From Bugula neritina (Eukaryota > Bryozoa > Gymnolaemata > Cheilostomatida > Bugulidae): DNA of 31,871 nt. Location of the stretch: assembly GCA_964035545.1 (NCBI GenBank), contig CAXIUT010000241.1, forward strand, positions 1-31,871, given 5' to 3'. A program made the position numbers and the translations under genes. Position 1 is the first letter of the stretch. Every line of letters begins with the position of its first letter. Shown one piece after another: positions 11,386-21,457 of this stretch. The notes beneath the pieces are model-generated. The model did no database searches, was not told the DNA's origin, and saw only the letters and a list, made by a program, of their open reading frames with translations.

Positions 11386-12153
11386 TCACATTTCAGGTTC
11401 TATAACTTTGACAGTCGTTTAGAACTATCCTCTCAAAGTGACATAAATATTTTTCCAATCAAAACAAAAGCTAAGCAACCAAATCATCCCAGGAATAGCC
11501 AAATTCCATTCCATAATAACTGCAAAAGGATCATCATCATTGCTACTTCCCTCATTTATCAAACCAATAATACTATAAACAAAAGAACTCAATATATACA
11601 CAAATATAACACTTTTAAACAAAAGACTACCAGCACTGATAACAGGAGAATACCAACTCTTCATCTCCCTGAGTATGTAGGTAGCCACTTCGATGCTAAC
11701 AAACATCCATGCGAAATAAAAAACAGCACCAGGACCATGAATAGCTGTCGTTCCGCTGCCGTCGATAGTAGCTGTAGCGAAGTAAAGACCCAAAACTGAT
11801 ACCTGATTCCATGGTTAGAGCCATAGTTATACGGAATGAGGATAGTCTGTTTATTTTTTTAGTTTTGATATCCATCTGAAAAGGATAAAATAGATCAAAT
11901 TGAGAAAAGTACCTGAACCGCACATTATGAAACGGAATACTATGTCTTGAGGGTAGTGACATGCTGTGGCTGTGATAGTTGCGTTGGGAAAAGGTTTTTA
12001 TTGCTTTTGCTTTACTGCCATATGATAGGAGTAGAGGCATGAAAATATTTGGAGAGGAACTATGCACCAAAGTAGGTATTTAACATTGATGCCGCCATAA
12101 ATATGAGGCAGTCTTGGTCGATAGTTACTTTGTTTTTGAGATTAGCTGATCAT
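11386..12153 (-). CDS. Frag1/DRAM/Sfk1 family membrane protein, copy A
   Basis: Predicted 255 aa without introns. It carries the family pattern: N-terminal YGGIN before the first membrane segment, then PFPNATITATACHYPQD, an IDGSG...AIHGPGAVFYF segment in the middle, and ICWLL/FCFDW before the C-terminal tail. About six membrane-spanning segments are expected. Family members include PGAP2 (GPI-anchor remodelling), DRAM (lysosomal, autophagy) and Sfk1 (plasma-membrane lipid organisation); sequence alone does not choose between them. A paralogue lies in inverted orientation at 13537-14324, with the B-box gene between them. It sits 104 bp upstream of Tdp1 on the same strand. Confidence 0.78.
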
Positions 12154-12265
12154 ATTTTATTGAATATTGAATATCTAAGATATATTAAATCTTATTTATT
12201 GCTATAATAACCATTAATCTAAATAGGATAGTCATAATAAATCATATCAAAATATAAAAACAAAA

Positions 12266-13477
12266 TCATAGGACAAATGTGATCTCCCCAACTTTGATTT
12301 TCCCATTCTTAATTAATTAAACACTGATTCCATCTTTCCCCAAACCAATCTTATCAATTTTGATTCCTCGAACTACAACAGTCTTCAAATACTTACTACA
12401 ATTTTTAAATCTCTTCATACCACCAATAAACTAACTAGTCAGCATATTATCACTCAAATCAATTCTATTAACAAAATTATTCATAGTACATTTTTTAATA
12501 ACATCAATAGCCTATTTATTATTTAGCTGCATGTTAGTTATTATCACTTATTTTATATTATTTTTTATAAATATTGTCTTTAACTATTATTTCTTTGCTA
12601 TCCTCTTTGAATTTTTAGAATTTATCTAAACAGAATTACTACTTATATCTATCTCTTTTATATTTGGTATCCGCTATGTCTATGGTGCGGTAAAACTTAT
12701 CTATGTTTTTGTTTTTATGTGTTTCCTTTATGTTTTCATAGGTATTATCTATGACTTCCACTATAACTATATACTATTTCTATCTAAATTAGGCAACAAC
12801 AACTCCTCCCTGATCGACGTCCTTCTCTTAATAACATCTATCCCTTTGACAGTACTAATATCAAAATACTACAACTTCTGTTTCAAATCCACCTCGATAA
12901 CCAACAAATCCATCTATATCTACCCAATAACCTGACCAATCGACCTGTCCGACAACTACTTCGATATCTACAAATATTTCTACTCACACATACATTCATC
13001 CAAATACTTCTTTTTGCAATACAATTGATAATATCTCTAACCGATCGATGAATTTACAGTCTAGCTGCACTAGAATACTATCTTGCATATTTATTACTAT
13101 AGTTTAGATATTTTTTATTTCCTCTCTTTTTAGATCTAAAAAACCATCTAGTCATACATCTCGTTTATTTCTTTTAACTTTTAATTCAAACAAGTACGGG
13201 CTCTTTACTACATCGTTGTCCAGCGAGAGACAGCATCTTTATTTACCGTCATGTTCAAAGAATCCATTTGGTTTTTGAAAGATTGGTACACCTTTATTGA
13301 ATGTTGAGGCAGTTCTTGCAGATCGATGAACTAGTGATGGCGATAAGATGGATCATAGAGAGCACATTTCTAGCAAAGAAGTTTGCTTGAGGTGAGATCG
13401 ACCACTGACGTTTATCGTTCATGCAGTTGGCAAAAGGAAGACTACATGTTGTTATTTTATTGTTGGTTTATTATCAT
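12266..13477 (-). CDS. B-box zinc finger, coiled-coil protein with LRR-like C-terminus
   Basis: Predicted 403 aa in one uninterrupted frame. Near the N-terminus is a B-box pattern: FCQLHER, then LLC-x2-C (C, TAG codon, K, C), then YRHHQFIDL, giving Cys/His pairs in the usual order. A long charged helical stretch follows (residues about 65-150), as in the TRIM-type B-box/coiled-coil arrangement, but no RING finger is visible upstream. The last 100 residues include FVNRIDLSDNMLTSQFIGGM and YLKTVVVRGIKID, which look like one or two leucine-rich repeats. Such proteins are usually scaffolds or ubiquitin-pathway partners; no specific role can be given. The start is the first ATG after an in-frame TGA; a second Met ten codons on is possible. 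It is divergent from the Frag1 copy B gene, 59 bp away. Confidence 0.68.
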
Positions 13478-13536
13478 AGGAGTAATTTGATGATTAGTTA
13501 CGTAGATTATTGATTATTGATAAATAATTAATATCA

Positions 13537-14324
13537 ATGCAAAATCAACATATCAACTTGTGTTTGCCTGCATAAATAGAACAAAATCAACATAAAAGAA
13601 AACAGCATCTATACGGAGGCATCCACATCAACTACTTCTTGTACTTCTTTGTCCCTTTGCTAGTATTTGTCTGTCTATATTGTTACCACTAATCAGTCAA
13701 AAAGAAATAAGAACGACCTTTCCCCCATGCGACCATCACCAACACCGCATGCCACTACTCACAAGACATCTATTTCAGAGCCCTGATGCTACCATCTGGC
13801 AGTTTTATCTGTCTGATCTACTTCGTGGCCTTCAAATGGCTAAAATACTAAAAATAAAGAACCAACTACCCCTACAGCACTTAGCAATGGCTCCATAAAT
13901 GGGGACAAATCTCAGTAATTGGATTCTACTGCGCTATCGGCACCATCGATGGCGCAGGATATCCAGCCATCCATAGTATAGGTGCAATATTCTTTTTCAT
14001 CATGCTGTATGTTATCGCTGGAGCGGTTTCTATCATATCGAGAGATATGTACAATTGGGATGCTACTGTTCTGGACAGAAGGAGCAAATGGTCAAAATTG
14101 ATAATATTTGGATATATTTCTATCGTTGCTTTGTATTGTGGAATAGGAGCTATTGTTGGAGATTAGGCAGAAAATGATGATGACGTTCATGTGGTTATCA
14201 TTGAGTGGAATTTGACTATTATGGGGTTGATATGGCTGATGACTTTTTGTTTTGATTGAGTGATGTGCAAGTTACCCTCAGAGGTAATTTTGATAAAACT
14301 GTCAAAATGGTTGATAACTCATGA
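13537..14324 (+). pseudogene. Frag1/DRAM/Sfk1 family membrane protein, copy B, 3' end frameshifted
   Basis: The frame runs from ATG 13537 to TGA 14257-14259 (240 codons) and matches copy A along its length: YGGIHINYF, PFPHATITNTACHYSQD, TIDGAGYPAIHSIGAIFFF, WLMTFCFD. At the stop, copy A continues as CFDW and then a VTLRG-containing tail. Here the same tail (VTLRGNF, TVKMV) is present in another frame ending at 14322-14324, and one missing base after TTGA's TTG would account for both the TGA and the shift. So it is either a very recent pseudogene, a slightly truncated functional protein, or a sequence error. It is the last gene before the internal telomere tract. Confidence 0.7.
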
Positions 14325-14340
14325 TAAAATCATCAAATTA

Positions 14341-14451
14341 ATAGTATTATCTATCATATTATATCATTAAATCTATCTATTATATCATTAACTCTATCTA
14401 TCATATTATATCATTAACTCTTTCTATCATATTATATCACTAACTGACATA
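14341..14451. repeat. AT-rich subtelomeric tandem repeats
   Basis: Imperfect tandem copies of a unit like ctatcatattatatcattaa, about 20-28 nt, fill the space between Frag1 copy B and the telomere tract. Four or so copies are visible. Such short repeats are common just inside ciliate telomeres. Confidence 0.75.
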
Positions 14452-14520
14452 GGGGTTGGGGTTGGGGTTGGGGTTGGGGTTGGGGTTGGGGTTGGGGTTG
14501 GGGTTGGGGTTGGGGTTGGG
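14452..14520 (+). repeat. Internal GGGGTT telomere tract
   Basis: Eleven and a half perfect GGGGTT units, 69 nt, with the G-strand on the plus strand as at a right-hand chromosome end. It ends GGG and is followed directly by ATCCTAG. There is no CCCCAA tract on the far side. See the finding on this junction. Confidence 0.97.
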
Positions 14521-15744
14521 ATCCTAGAACAATATCCAACATGCCAGCCAGATAAATAGTTAAATTTCGATCAAATTCTTTATATTCTAGATCAAAAGTG
14601 TCGCACCCTTAAATCGAACAGAGATATCGGTAGATAGTTATTTGAGCAGGCTCAAAACAGACACTACAAGGCTACTTTATCTCAAATGGTATCAAAATAT
14701 ATCTAAAATATGTAGACATCAAGATTATGTCTGTTACGAGACTAATCCAAATTACAAACCCTAAAAAACCAAATCTAAAACATCCAATAACGTAAAAAAT
14801 CATTTATCTACCTAAAAATAATCAACATATCTTTTTATTCCAGATTTACCAAAGATGCCACCATCTAATATCGAATCATGCCCACTGACATCCCACCCGT
14901 CACCCTCACAAACAGCGTCAACTAAACTCTCAATCACTAGTTTGTTTATAGATGTAGTAAAATTAATTTGATATCATATTCTACTAAAGTGGAATATAAA
15001 CCTTCAGATGGACTTTTCCTGACTAGCCTAAAATGGTATAAGGATAATACCATCGCATTATCAACTCTTAGAACAATAGTTTTTAAGTCAAATTAAAATA
15101 CATGCCAAAAGGAAAACCTAATAGCATATTATAACTATAAAAAATAACGCAACCTTATAGCAAAACAAATAACGACATAGCAAATCGCATTCAAAAAGCT
15201 ATGCTACTACTAACCATTCCTATAGAAAGGACAATCAATAATCGAAAGCGAATAGTAAAACCAATCAACAATAATAAACTGCCTCCCCTTTCTGAAATAC
15301 CATTCTGCTATTCTATTCTGGTTATCAATTATATCGATAATAGCATAATTGTGGACATCATCGATTTGGCCAGTATAATTTCTAGATGTATTATTTATAT
15401 TAATTAAGATTATTTTTATTTTTTATTTTATTGGAATTCTAGTCAATGTTTAAATGATGTAGTATTCTATGAGTTTTAGTATTGTTCAGTTGGGTTTTGT
15501 TCTGCTTGTTTGTAAATCTATCTGGGGCGCTTGTATCTTACCACATTTTTAACATTTTGGTAGTAAAATAGGTATAGCTATATGCATAGGAATTAAAATA
15601 TTGATGGTTTTGTTGATATTTTTAGCTAGAGGAAAAGATAAATAAGTTAGATAGCAATGCGATCGATATGTTCTAGGGAAATAATATCAATAAAATAGAT
15701 AAAATCAATAAAATAGGTTACAATATGATATCTTCGATGATTGA
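14521..15744 (+). CDS. Long open frame without visible start, abutting telomere tract; multi-pass C-terminus
   Basis: One frame stays open for 408 codons from the telomere junction to TGA 15742-15744; the first in-frame ATG is at 14686. The N-terminal part is polar. The C-terminal third has three or four hydrophobic segments (for example AILFWLSIISIIA and FSIVQLGFVLLVC). No family was recognised. A second frame is also open over much of 14527-14980, and a third over 15201-15728, so the region is simply poor in TGA and the coding frame is uncertain. It may be a 5'-truncated or decayed gene. Minus-strand frames are broken often. Confidence 0.3.
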
Positions 15745-15808
15745 TTAATATATATTATGATATTAATATGATTTATAATGTTGAATTAATTATCAAATCA
15801 ATGAAATC

Positions 15809-16258
15809 TCATCTTTATCCTGAAAAGATCATCATTTCAACTGGTAAATCTTCATTCATTTTATGGTGGATATTAAGCGACAAATTATCCAATATAATGA
15901 CTATTTGAGGGATGAACTTTAGCTATTTTTTTAATAATTATTGAGACTACTTCCTCAACATAAACTATACCTTCAGGATTACTAATTTATTACTTAAAGA
16001 ACCAAACAGCTCTAGCTACAATAGTAAAAGCAGAAACATAATAAGAAACAAGACAATATTAGATAAACCTTTAAAAAATGAGTAATATCCTAGAAAAGAA
16101 ATGCTTTGATTCATTTCAATTTCTACTTCTACCTTTTTTGACTAAAATGTATTATTCTGATAGTAAATTTCTTAAAGGTTGACTAGCAATTCTATCAAGT
16201 ATATTTTAGCTGGAAAATCATCAATAGCACAAGGAATCATTCTTTCTGTTAAATCCAT
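15809..16258 (-). pseudogene. Degraded IS630/Tc1-mariner-like transposase fragment
   Basis: A 149-codon frame ends with IPQIVIILDNLSLNIHHKM, which resembles the second catalytic Asp region (ivlDNxxxH) of DDE transposases of the IS630/Tc1-mariner superfamily. The residues that usually precede it (ending VEEVVSIIIKKIAKVHP) lie in a different frame, so at least one frameshift is likely. The first catalytic Asp, a downstream E and terminal inverted repeats were not identified. It lies 1.3 kb from the internal telomere tract. The identification rests mainly on one motif. Confidence 0.35.
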
Positions 16259-16700
16259 GATATTTTATCCTTTTGATTATTATGAGCTACTAAGCCTATT
16301 TTGGTGGTTGTTTGTTGGTTGAAGTTAGTGGTATTTGATATATCTTTTGTACTTCTTTTATGTTTGAATATTTATACTTGTTACTCTAAGATTTATTCAA
16401 AACTGTTAATTCTATAACATACCATAATCATAGTAAATAAAATATAAATTTATTTATATATTTTTTTGACATTATCTGAAGTACATATTGTAAGTCTAAT
16501 AGTCCCTAGATTTTTATAAATAAGATTAAAAACAAATCTTGAACTATCAAAATTAAAGTTTTTATCAATTTTATGACCTTTTTATTACTAAAAAGAGTGA
16601 TTTATATTGTAATCTACTTTTAATTGCATCAATAATGTTTTTTCTTTAATTGATTTAGGTAATATTTTTAATAGCATATTAACTAAAAATATTATTAGAA
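16237..16700 (-). other. Unassigned minus-strand open frame
   Basis: A frame of roughly 150 codons overlaps the start of the transposase-like fragment by about 20 bp and ends at TGA 16237-16239. It is Lys/Asn-rich and ends TKIGLVAHNNQKDKISWI, which superficially resembles the start of methylglyoxal synthase, but none of the rest of that domain follows. It could be the 5' part of the decayed element or chance. The remaining DNA to 16940 is AT-rich with nothing recognised. Confidence 0.2.
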
Positions 16701-16940
16701 TCGATGTACTGATGATAAAATTATTTTTTTCCAAAAACTAATATCAATTTCTCCAATAAAGTAGATAATTATTTTATTTTAATATAAAATGATAAATGAC
16801 TTTCTTAAACTAAATAAACTTTATTGGAATTCTTTAAGAAAAAAAATCTCTGAAAAAATTATTCCCTTCCTTTTTAAAGTGAATCTGTTTTAAATAAGAA
16901 ATAAAATTACATTAATTCTTTGATTTTTCATCAGCTATCA

Positions 16941-18794
16941 ATGCCTTCCTGTTGTTTCTACCTCAGCAAACTCTTCAGAGCTGTTGACTTCTTCCCCAGC
17001 AGCAAGTTCCTTAGATACAATAGAGACAGTGAGTACACTACATCTACTGGAGGAATCATCTCCATTGCTGTCATTGTTATCTTTATTATCCTCTTCTCCA
17101 GCATGGGACTAAAAACTCTAAGAAAAGAGATCATCACTTCTTCTTCCTTCAGTCAGAGCTAGATCACTCCTTCTGAACTTAAATTTACTAGCGATGCATC
17201 AGGTAAATTTATGTTTACTGTGACTGTTTGGGGAGTTAACTTAAATGCAGTTCCTAAACTTTTTGACATAGAACTTACTCAGGAATTCAGGACAACTGGA
17301 TATATTCTTAAAAATTAGACTAAAATTCCTTTAGTGCCATGCACTATTGAACATTTTGCTTTTGATCCGAAAGCTGAATAAATTTTTGAAAAATTAAGCC
17401 TAAACTAACGTCTATGTCCTTCTATTGGACACTAATTTACTCTTGTAGGACAACCTGCTTCTGACCTTTATGCTCAACTAAAAATTTCAATAAAAAGATG
17501 TAATAGTACTATTGATCCAACCTGTCTGGATGATGTTTCCTTTGCAGCTATTGAGCAAAGTGTAGGATACTTCCGACTGATTATTCCTTACCTCCACACT
17601 ATTGTTAATCCAGGAAGTTAAGACTATAAAAGTTTTAGCTTAGATGACAGAAACATATTTTCTTTCACATCAAAGTTAGGAATTGCAGCAGCTACTCATC
17701 TTCAATAAGACACAATTGAAACTGATGCAAGCATTATGCCTTTTACAGATGTAGAATAATAAAAAGTCATCAGTGTTCCTGAACTTTTCATCTCTTATAG
17801 TTACTAGACTTCTCCAATAAGTACAAGTAATGCTTATAATCTAGCCGAAATTTACATCAGAAAATCCTCAAAAACCACAACTTACACTAGAAGCTTTAAT
17901 AAAGTAGATATTTTTCTGTCATATGTTGGAGGATTAATTGGAACTATCTTAGGACTTATATTCATCTTGAGCTTTTATACTGAAAAAGCCTATGAAATCA
18001 GTTTAGCTAGAAAGGTTTTGGTTGATAATTAAAAAGAATAAATAGAATCAAAATCATTTAACATAGGCTTCTACTTCCTAATGCTAATCAAAAAAGGACT
18101 ATCATATCTAAAGTTCAATCCAGATTGGAATAAAACTCAATACTTTATCGATTGCAGCTAAGAAATGATGAATCAAATCGATATAGCTTATGTAATGAGA
18201 AAACTTCTCTTTATAGATGCTGCTCTAGAGAAGCTACTGGAAAAACATCAGTTATAAAGAACTTATATGAGAGAAAAACCAACTATAGACAAAGTAAAAA
18301 AACAAAGGAAAAAGCATTTTGCTCCTTAGATAACTAAAATGAAAAAAGAAAAAGAAAAAGAGAAGGAGAAATAGTCGAAAGGAAATGATCCCTTTGGAGG
18401 AAATGATGTTTCTAAACATGAAATAATCTATCATTAGCTATAAGGATAAACTAAAAGGAATCCTGATGATAAATAAGAAAGCATTGAAGAAGATGTCAGT
18501 GCTTTGGAGTTCAGCTAAGATAGTGCAGACAACTAAAACATCAACAAGTAAATGAACTCAAGAGATAAGAGCAGAATAGAGCCAGGAAGAGGTCGTTATA
18601 AGAGATAGAATAGTCTCAATCAAAGTGGCCTTTTGAATGTGAAGAAAATATCATCAGATGAGATTATTGAGAAGAGTGAGTAAAATAATATCTAGATCGA
18701 ATATTTAGGATCTTCGATGACAAAAGATAAAGAAAAGATAAAGGAGTAAAGATAAGAAAGGAGAGAGTTAGATAAAAAGAAATCTTTCGGATGA
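16941..18794 (+). CDS. Two-pass transmembrane protein with long charged cytosolic tail
   Basis: Predicted 617 aa, no intron needed. A first membrane segment lies near residues 35-57 (GGIISIAVIVIFIILFSSMG), preceded by SKFLRYNRDSEYTTST. A roughly 270-residue extracytoplasmic region with a few Cys follows, then a second segment near residue 335-355 (LSYVGGLIGTILGLIFILSF). The rest is a charged tail rich in Lys, Glu, Ser and Asp that begins with YFIDCS and IDAALEKLLEKH helices. This layout (short N-terminus, GG-containing first helix, big lumenal loop, second helix, long tail) is common among uncharacterised ciliate membrane proteins. No function is assigned. It converges on the next gene with 50 bp between stops. 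Confidence 0.78.
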
Positions 18795-18844
18795 TTTAGT
18801 ATTTTGATTAATAAAAATTATTTTATAAAAAAATATAAAAACAA

Positions 18845-19342
18845 TCATTTATTTTTGCTTTGCATGGACAGAAGGATTTATTTGATAGTACTTTCTGATT
18901 TAGAAGAACAGTTTTTCATCATTAATATTTTCTTTTATAAAATCAGATCTAACTCTGAAATACTTTAGAATAACTTTTACTAGTTCTAACAAACTACCTT
19001 TTAGTTTATTAATTTTGTCAAATCGCTCTCTTCATAACTTCTATTTACTTCTACTGTATTGATTTACTCTATATTTTGATTTCTAAAATGAGTTACTGAC
19101 AAGGTATTTTCTTTCGATTCTTTCACAAGTAAGTTTCTTTGAGGTTTAGAAGGTAAAATAGATGACTTCGGAACCTTTAGATAAGTCTATCCTTTCTTTC
19201 TATGAGCTTATTTGAACATTTTTCCCTCATTATGATTTCTTTTCGATGGACTTTTTTGATATTTGCTCTTGAATGGACTTTTTGGTTTAACAATATTGGT
19301 TGTATCTCTATTTTCTTTGTAAATAGTAACCTGTGTATTCAT
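18845..19342 (-). CDS. Hypothetical basic protein
   Basis: Predicted 165 aa, from MNTQVTIYKENRD to TGA. It is rich in Lys, Ser and Asn in the first half (KSPFKSKYQKSPSKRN repeats the SP-K pattern twice, possible CDK-type phosphorylation sites) and helical in the second half. No family was recognised and no signal peptide or membrane segment is visible. It is convergent with the membrane-protein gene to the left and divergent from the ANP32-like gene to the right, with a 295-bp AT-rich spacer in which nothing else is seen. Confidence 0.6.
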
Positions 19343-19637
19343 TTTATGTGTGAACTCTTTAATATTTTCTATATTATTTAGAAATTAAGAATGATTTATA
19401 TCAATAAATTTCTTACAAGTAATATTTTATTCCTAAAATAATTTTAAAATAAGAGTTAAAATGTTTAAAAAAAAGAAATAATGAACCTTTAAGCCTCTAA
19501 TTTAAACGAATATATTATTAGATAGTAATAAAATCAATCTGTATTTACCATTAAACTCCCTTTTATAACGAATCATATATAGTTTATCATTATTTATCTA
19601 TCAGGTTGATTATTTCAATTCAAATCTTATAAATATT

Positions 19638-20339
19638 ATGTAGAGTATTGATAAAAGTACTTCAGATTTATTGACAGCCAGAATCAGAGAACATGGAATG
19701 AACAATAAAATATAATAGCTTTGTCTGGACTAACTTCCTATCTTCAACTTCACTTGCCAACTCGCTAATATCATCTAAAAATGCATCTCTATTGAGTACC
19801 TGACTCTTTGCAACTGCTCTCTGACTACTTTGAATCACATGCCTTCGCTGCCTAACCTCCAAACTCTGTAACTGAAAAACAATAAGTAAATAATATGACA
19901 ATCATAGACTAGAAGGAGAACATTTGTAGTCTTTGGCTAAGTACAACAAACTCTACCAACTCGATTTGGACAACAACAAAGTATCTAACTTTGGTTGGAT
20001 CAGATTTTTAAAAAGAAATAGAATTACGATTCTGTCTTTAAAAGACAACCCAGTTGTCCTTGAAGCTGAATACAGATAAAAGATATTCAAAACATTTGGA
20101 GTTGATCTCTAGGTTCTAGATGGAATAGACCGTTCAGGCAATGCGATCAATGACAGCTTTAGTAGTGAGTCGAATGATGTAGTTTTGGTTGTATTCAGTT
20201 ATAGGATGATTAAAGTTAAGAAGACTTCAAAGAAGAAAGAGGAAGCTCATAAAACAATAATCTTTCTTTATCAGGAGAAGAGTCAGAAAGACAAAAAAAA
20301 GATAAAATATAAAAGGAAAAAGATAGAGGCTAATAGTGA
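19638..20339 (+). CDS. ANP32-like acidic leucine-rich nuclear phosphoprotein
   Basis: Predicted 219 aa with introns of 22 nt (19886-19907) and 20 nt (20179-20198). Leucine-rich repeats run from about residue 20: IEYLTLCNCSLTTLNHMPSL, then NLQTL, KNNKLEGEHLQSLAKY, LYQLDLDNNKV. The LRR cap typical of ANP32 follows: LKDNPVVLEAEYR, one TAA codon, KIF, and VLDGIDRSG. After the second intron the tail is acidic and Ser/Lys-rich (DFKEERGSS, SGEESER), as ANP32 tails are, though short. ANP32 proteins bind histones and regulate phosphatase 2A and transcription in the nucleus. Both introns are needed: without the first the repeat is broken by TGA; without the second the acidic tail becomes an atypical frame. 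The start is the first ATG in frame. Confidence 0.83.
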
Positions 20340-20427
20340 TAGTGATAGTACTTATCTTCAAAACTTGATATTCTACTTGAAAATATGATATTTAAACAAT
20401 AAAATTTCCGAAACAAACGAACAACAA

Positions 20428-21397
20428 TCAACAAAACAAATGCAAATGTTCTGGTTTTTCACTCCTGATAATATCTTTCTTTCCCGCATCATTGATATTA
20501 AACCTAACATCCAAAACCTCTAACTTCTCCAAATGTTTCATCATCTCCAACACCCCCTTATCAGTCACCCTATTCGACATCAAATAAATATGAGTCAACT
20601 TCTTTAATTTATTTAATACAACAGCTCCTACATCAGTGATCTGGTTAGTAGTCAAATCCAAATACGTCAGCAATACTAAATCAGAAAGCGATTGTAGACC
20701 ATTATCAGTTATATTGTTTTTTGATATTGATAGCTAAGTCAAATTTTTAAGACGAGATAAATAAGACATGCAACCATCTCCAAGTTTATTGTTTCTTAGA
20801 TCTAATACTTTCAAATTTTTAAGATTTGATATCGAATTCAGTGCCTATGCCTGAAATGAGTTAGAATTTAGTTGAAGTTTGGTCATGTTGGTCAAATGGG
20901 TAGATATGGTGATGATTCCTTGGTTACCTATCTTGTTTTATCCAAGAATTAATGATTTTATGTTTTTGAAAGGAGCTAACTGTTCGATATCCTAATCTCC
21001 AACCTATTGGTTGGGCAGATCAACTTCTTCAGTCTATTCTGTAACAGTTGCATTTTTAATAGTAGCCAGAGTGATAGGTGTACTAGTTCTGACATTTTCT
21101 CCTGAATGTCCTGATTCTATCTAGATCTATAATTTCAATGAGATGTCGTGGATAGCACTTTAAAGTTTGCTATTGGTTTAGGACAGATCTTTTGAGTTGA
21201 GGAGAAGAGAAGAATCGATTTGTGCTTGGCGAGTCAAATCATGTTTGTATTATTAGTTTTCCTTCCTGTAAAGTTTTATCTTCTTCTGAGTCAATGACAT
21301 ATCTTACGCTTTGGAGATCGCATTTATCTTTGAGATTGTTCAGCTACTGCTTTAGTTTATGAAGTTGGGAGGCAGCTGATGGCTATTCTTCTGACAT
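20428..21397 (-). CDS. Coiled-coil protein with RNI-type leucine-rich repeats
   Basis: Predicted 315 aa with one 22-nt intron (21286-21307). The first 95 residues are a charged coiled coil starting MSEE and SQLHKLK. From about residue 125 come six or seven repeats of the ribonuclease-inhibitor kind: LKVLDLRNNKLGDGCMSYL, LTQLSISKNNITDNGLQSL, LTYLDLTTNQITDVG, LTHIYLMSNRVTDKGVLEMM, LEVLDVRFNIND. Such repeats bind partner proteins; ciliates have many, often at basal bodies or in signalling, and no target can be named. The intron is required to join the Met-containing coiled coil to the LRR frame. It is convergent with the ANP32-like gene (88 bp between stops). Confidence 0.82.
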
Positions 21398-21457
21398 TTA
21401 TTATTAAAACTATTAATCTTTGAAATAACCTATTAAATAATTAAATTCAAAAGATGT

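Noticed and set aside
11696-12070. Minus-strand 124-codon ORF overlapping the Frag1 copy A gene
   Set aside because: It is another frame of the same DNA; the Frag1 frame continues through TAA/TAG codons with conserved motifs.
12717-12935. Plus-strand hydrophobic ORF, extended by further open segments to 13310
   Set aside because: The frame contains two TGA codons and lies opposite the uninterrupted B-box/coiled-coil gene; its hydrophobicity comes from the complement of a Lys/Glu-rich strand.
16237-16320. Methylglyoxal-synthase-like peptide TKIGLVAHNNQKDKI
   Set aside because: Only the first strand resembles that enzyme; no catalytic Asp or GGD-type motif follows, so it is treated as chance.
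19668-19901. Minus-strand ORF that looks protein-like
   Set aside because: No ATG start, bounded by TGA, and antisense to the ANP32-like repeats, which are supported by LRR and cap motifs after intron removal.
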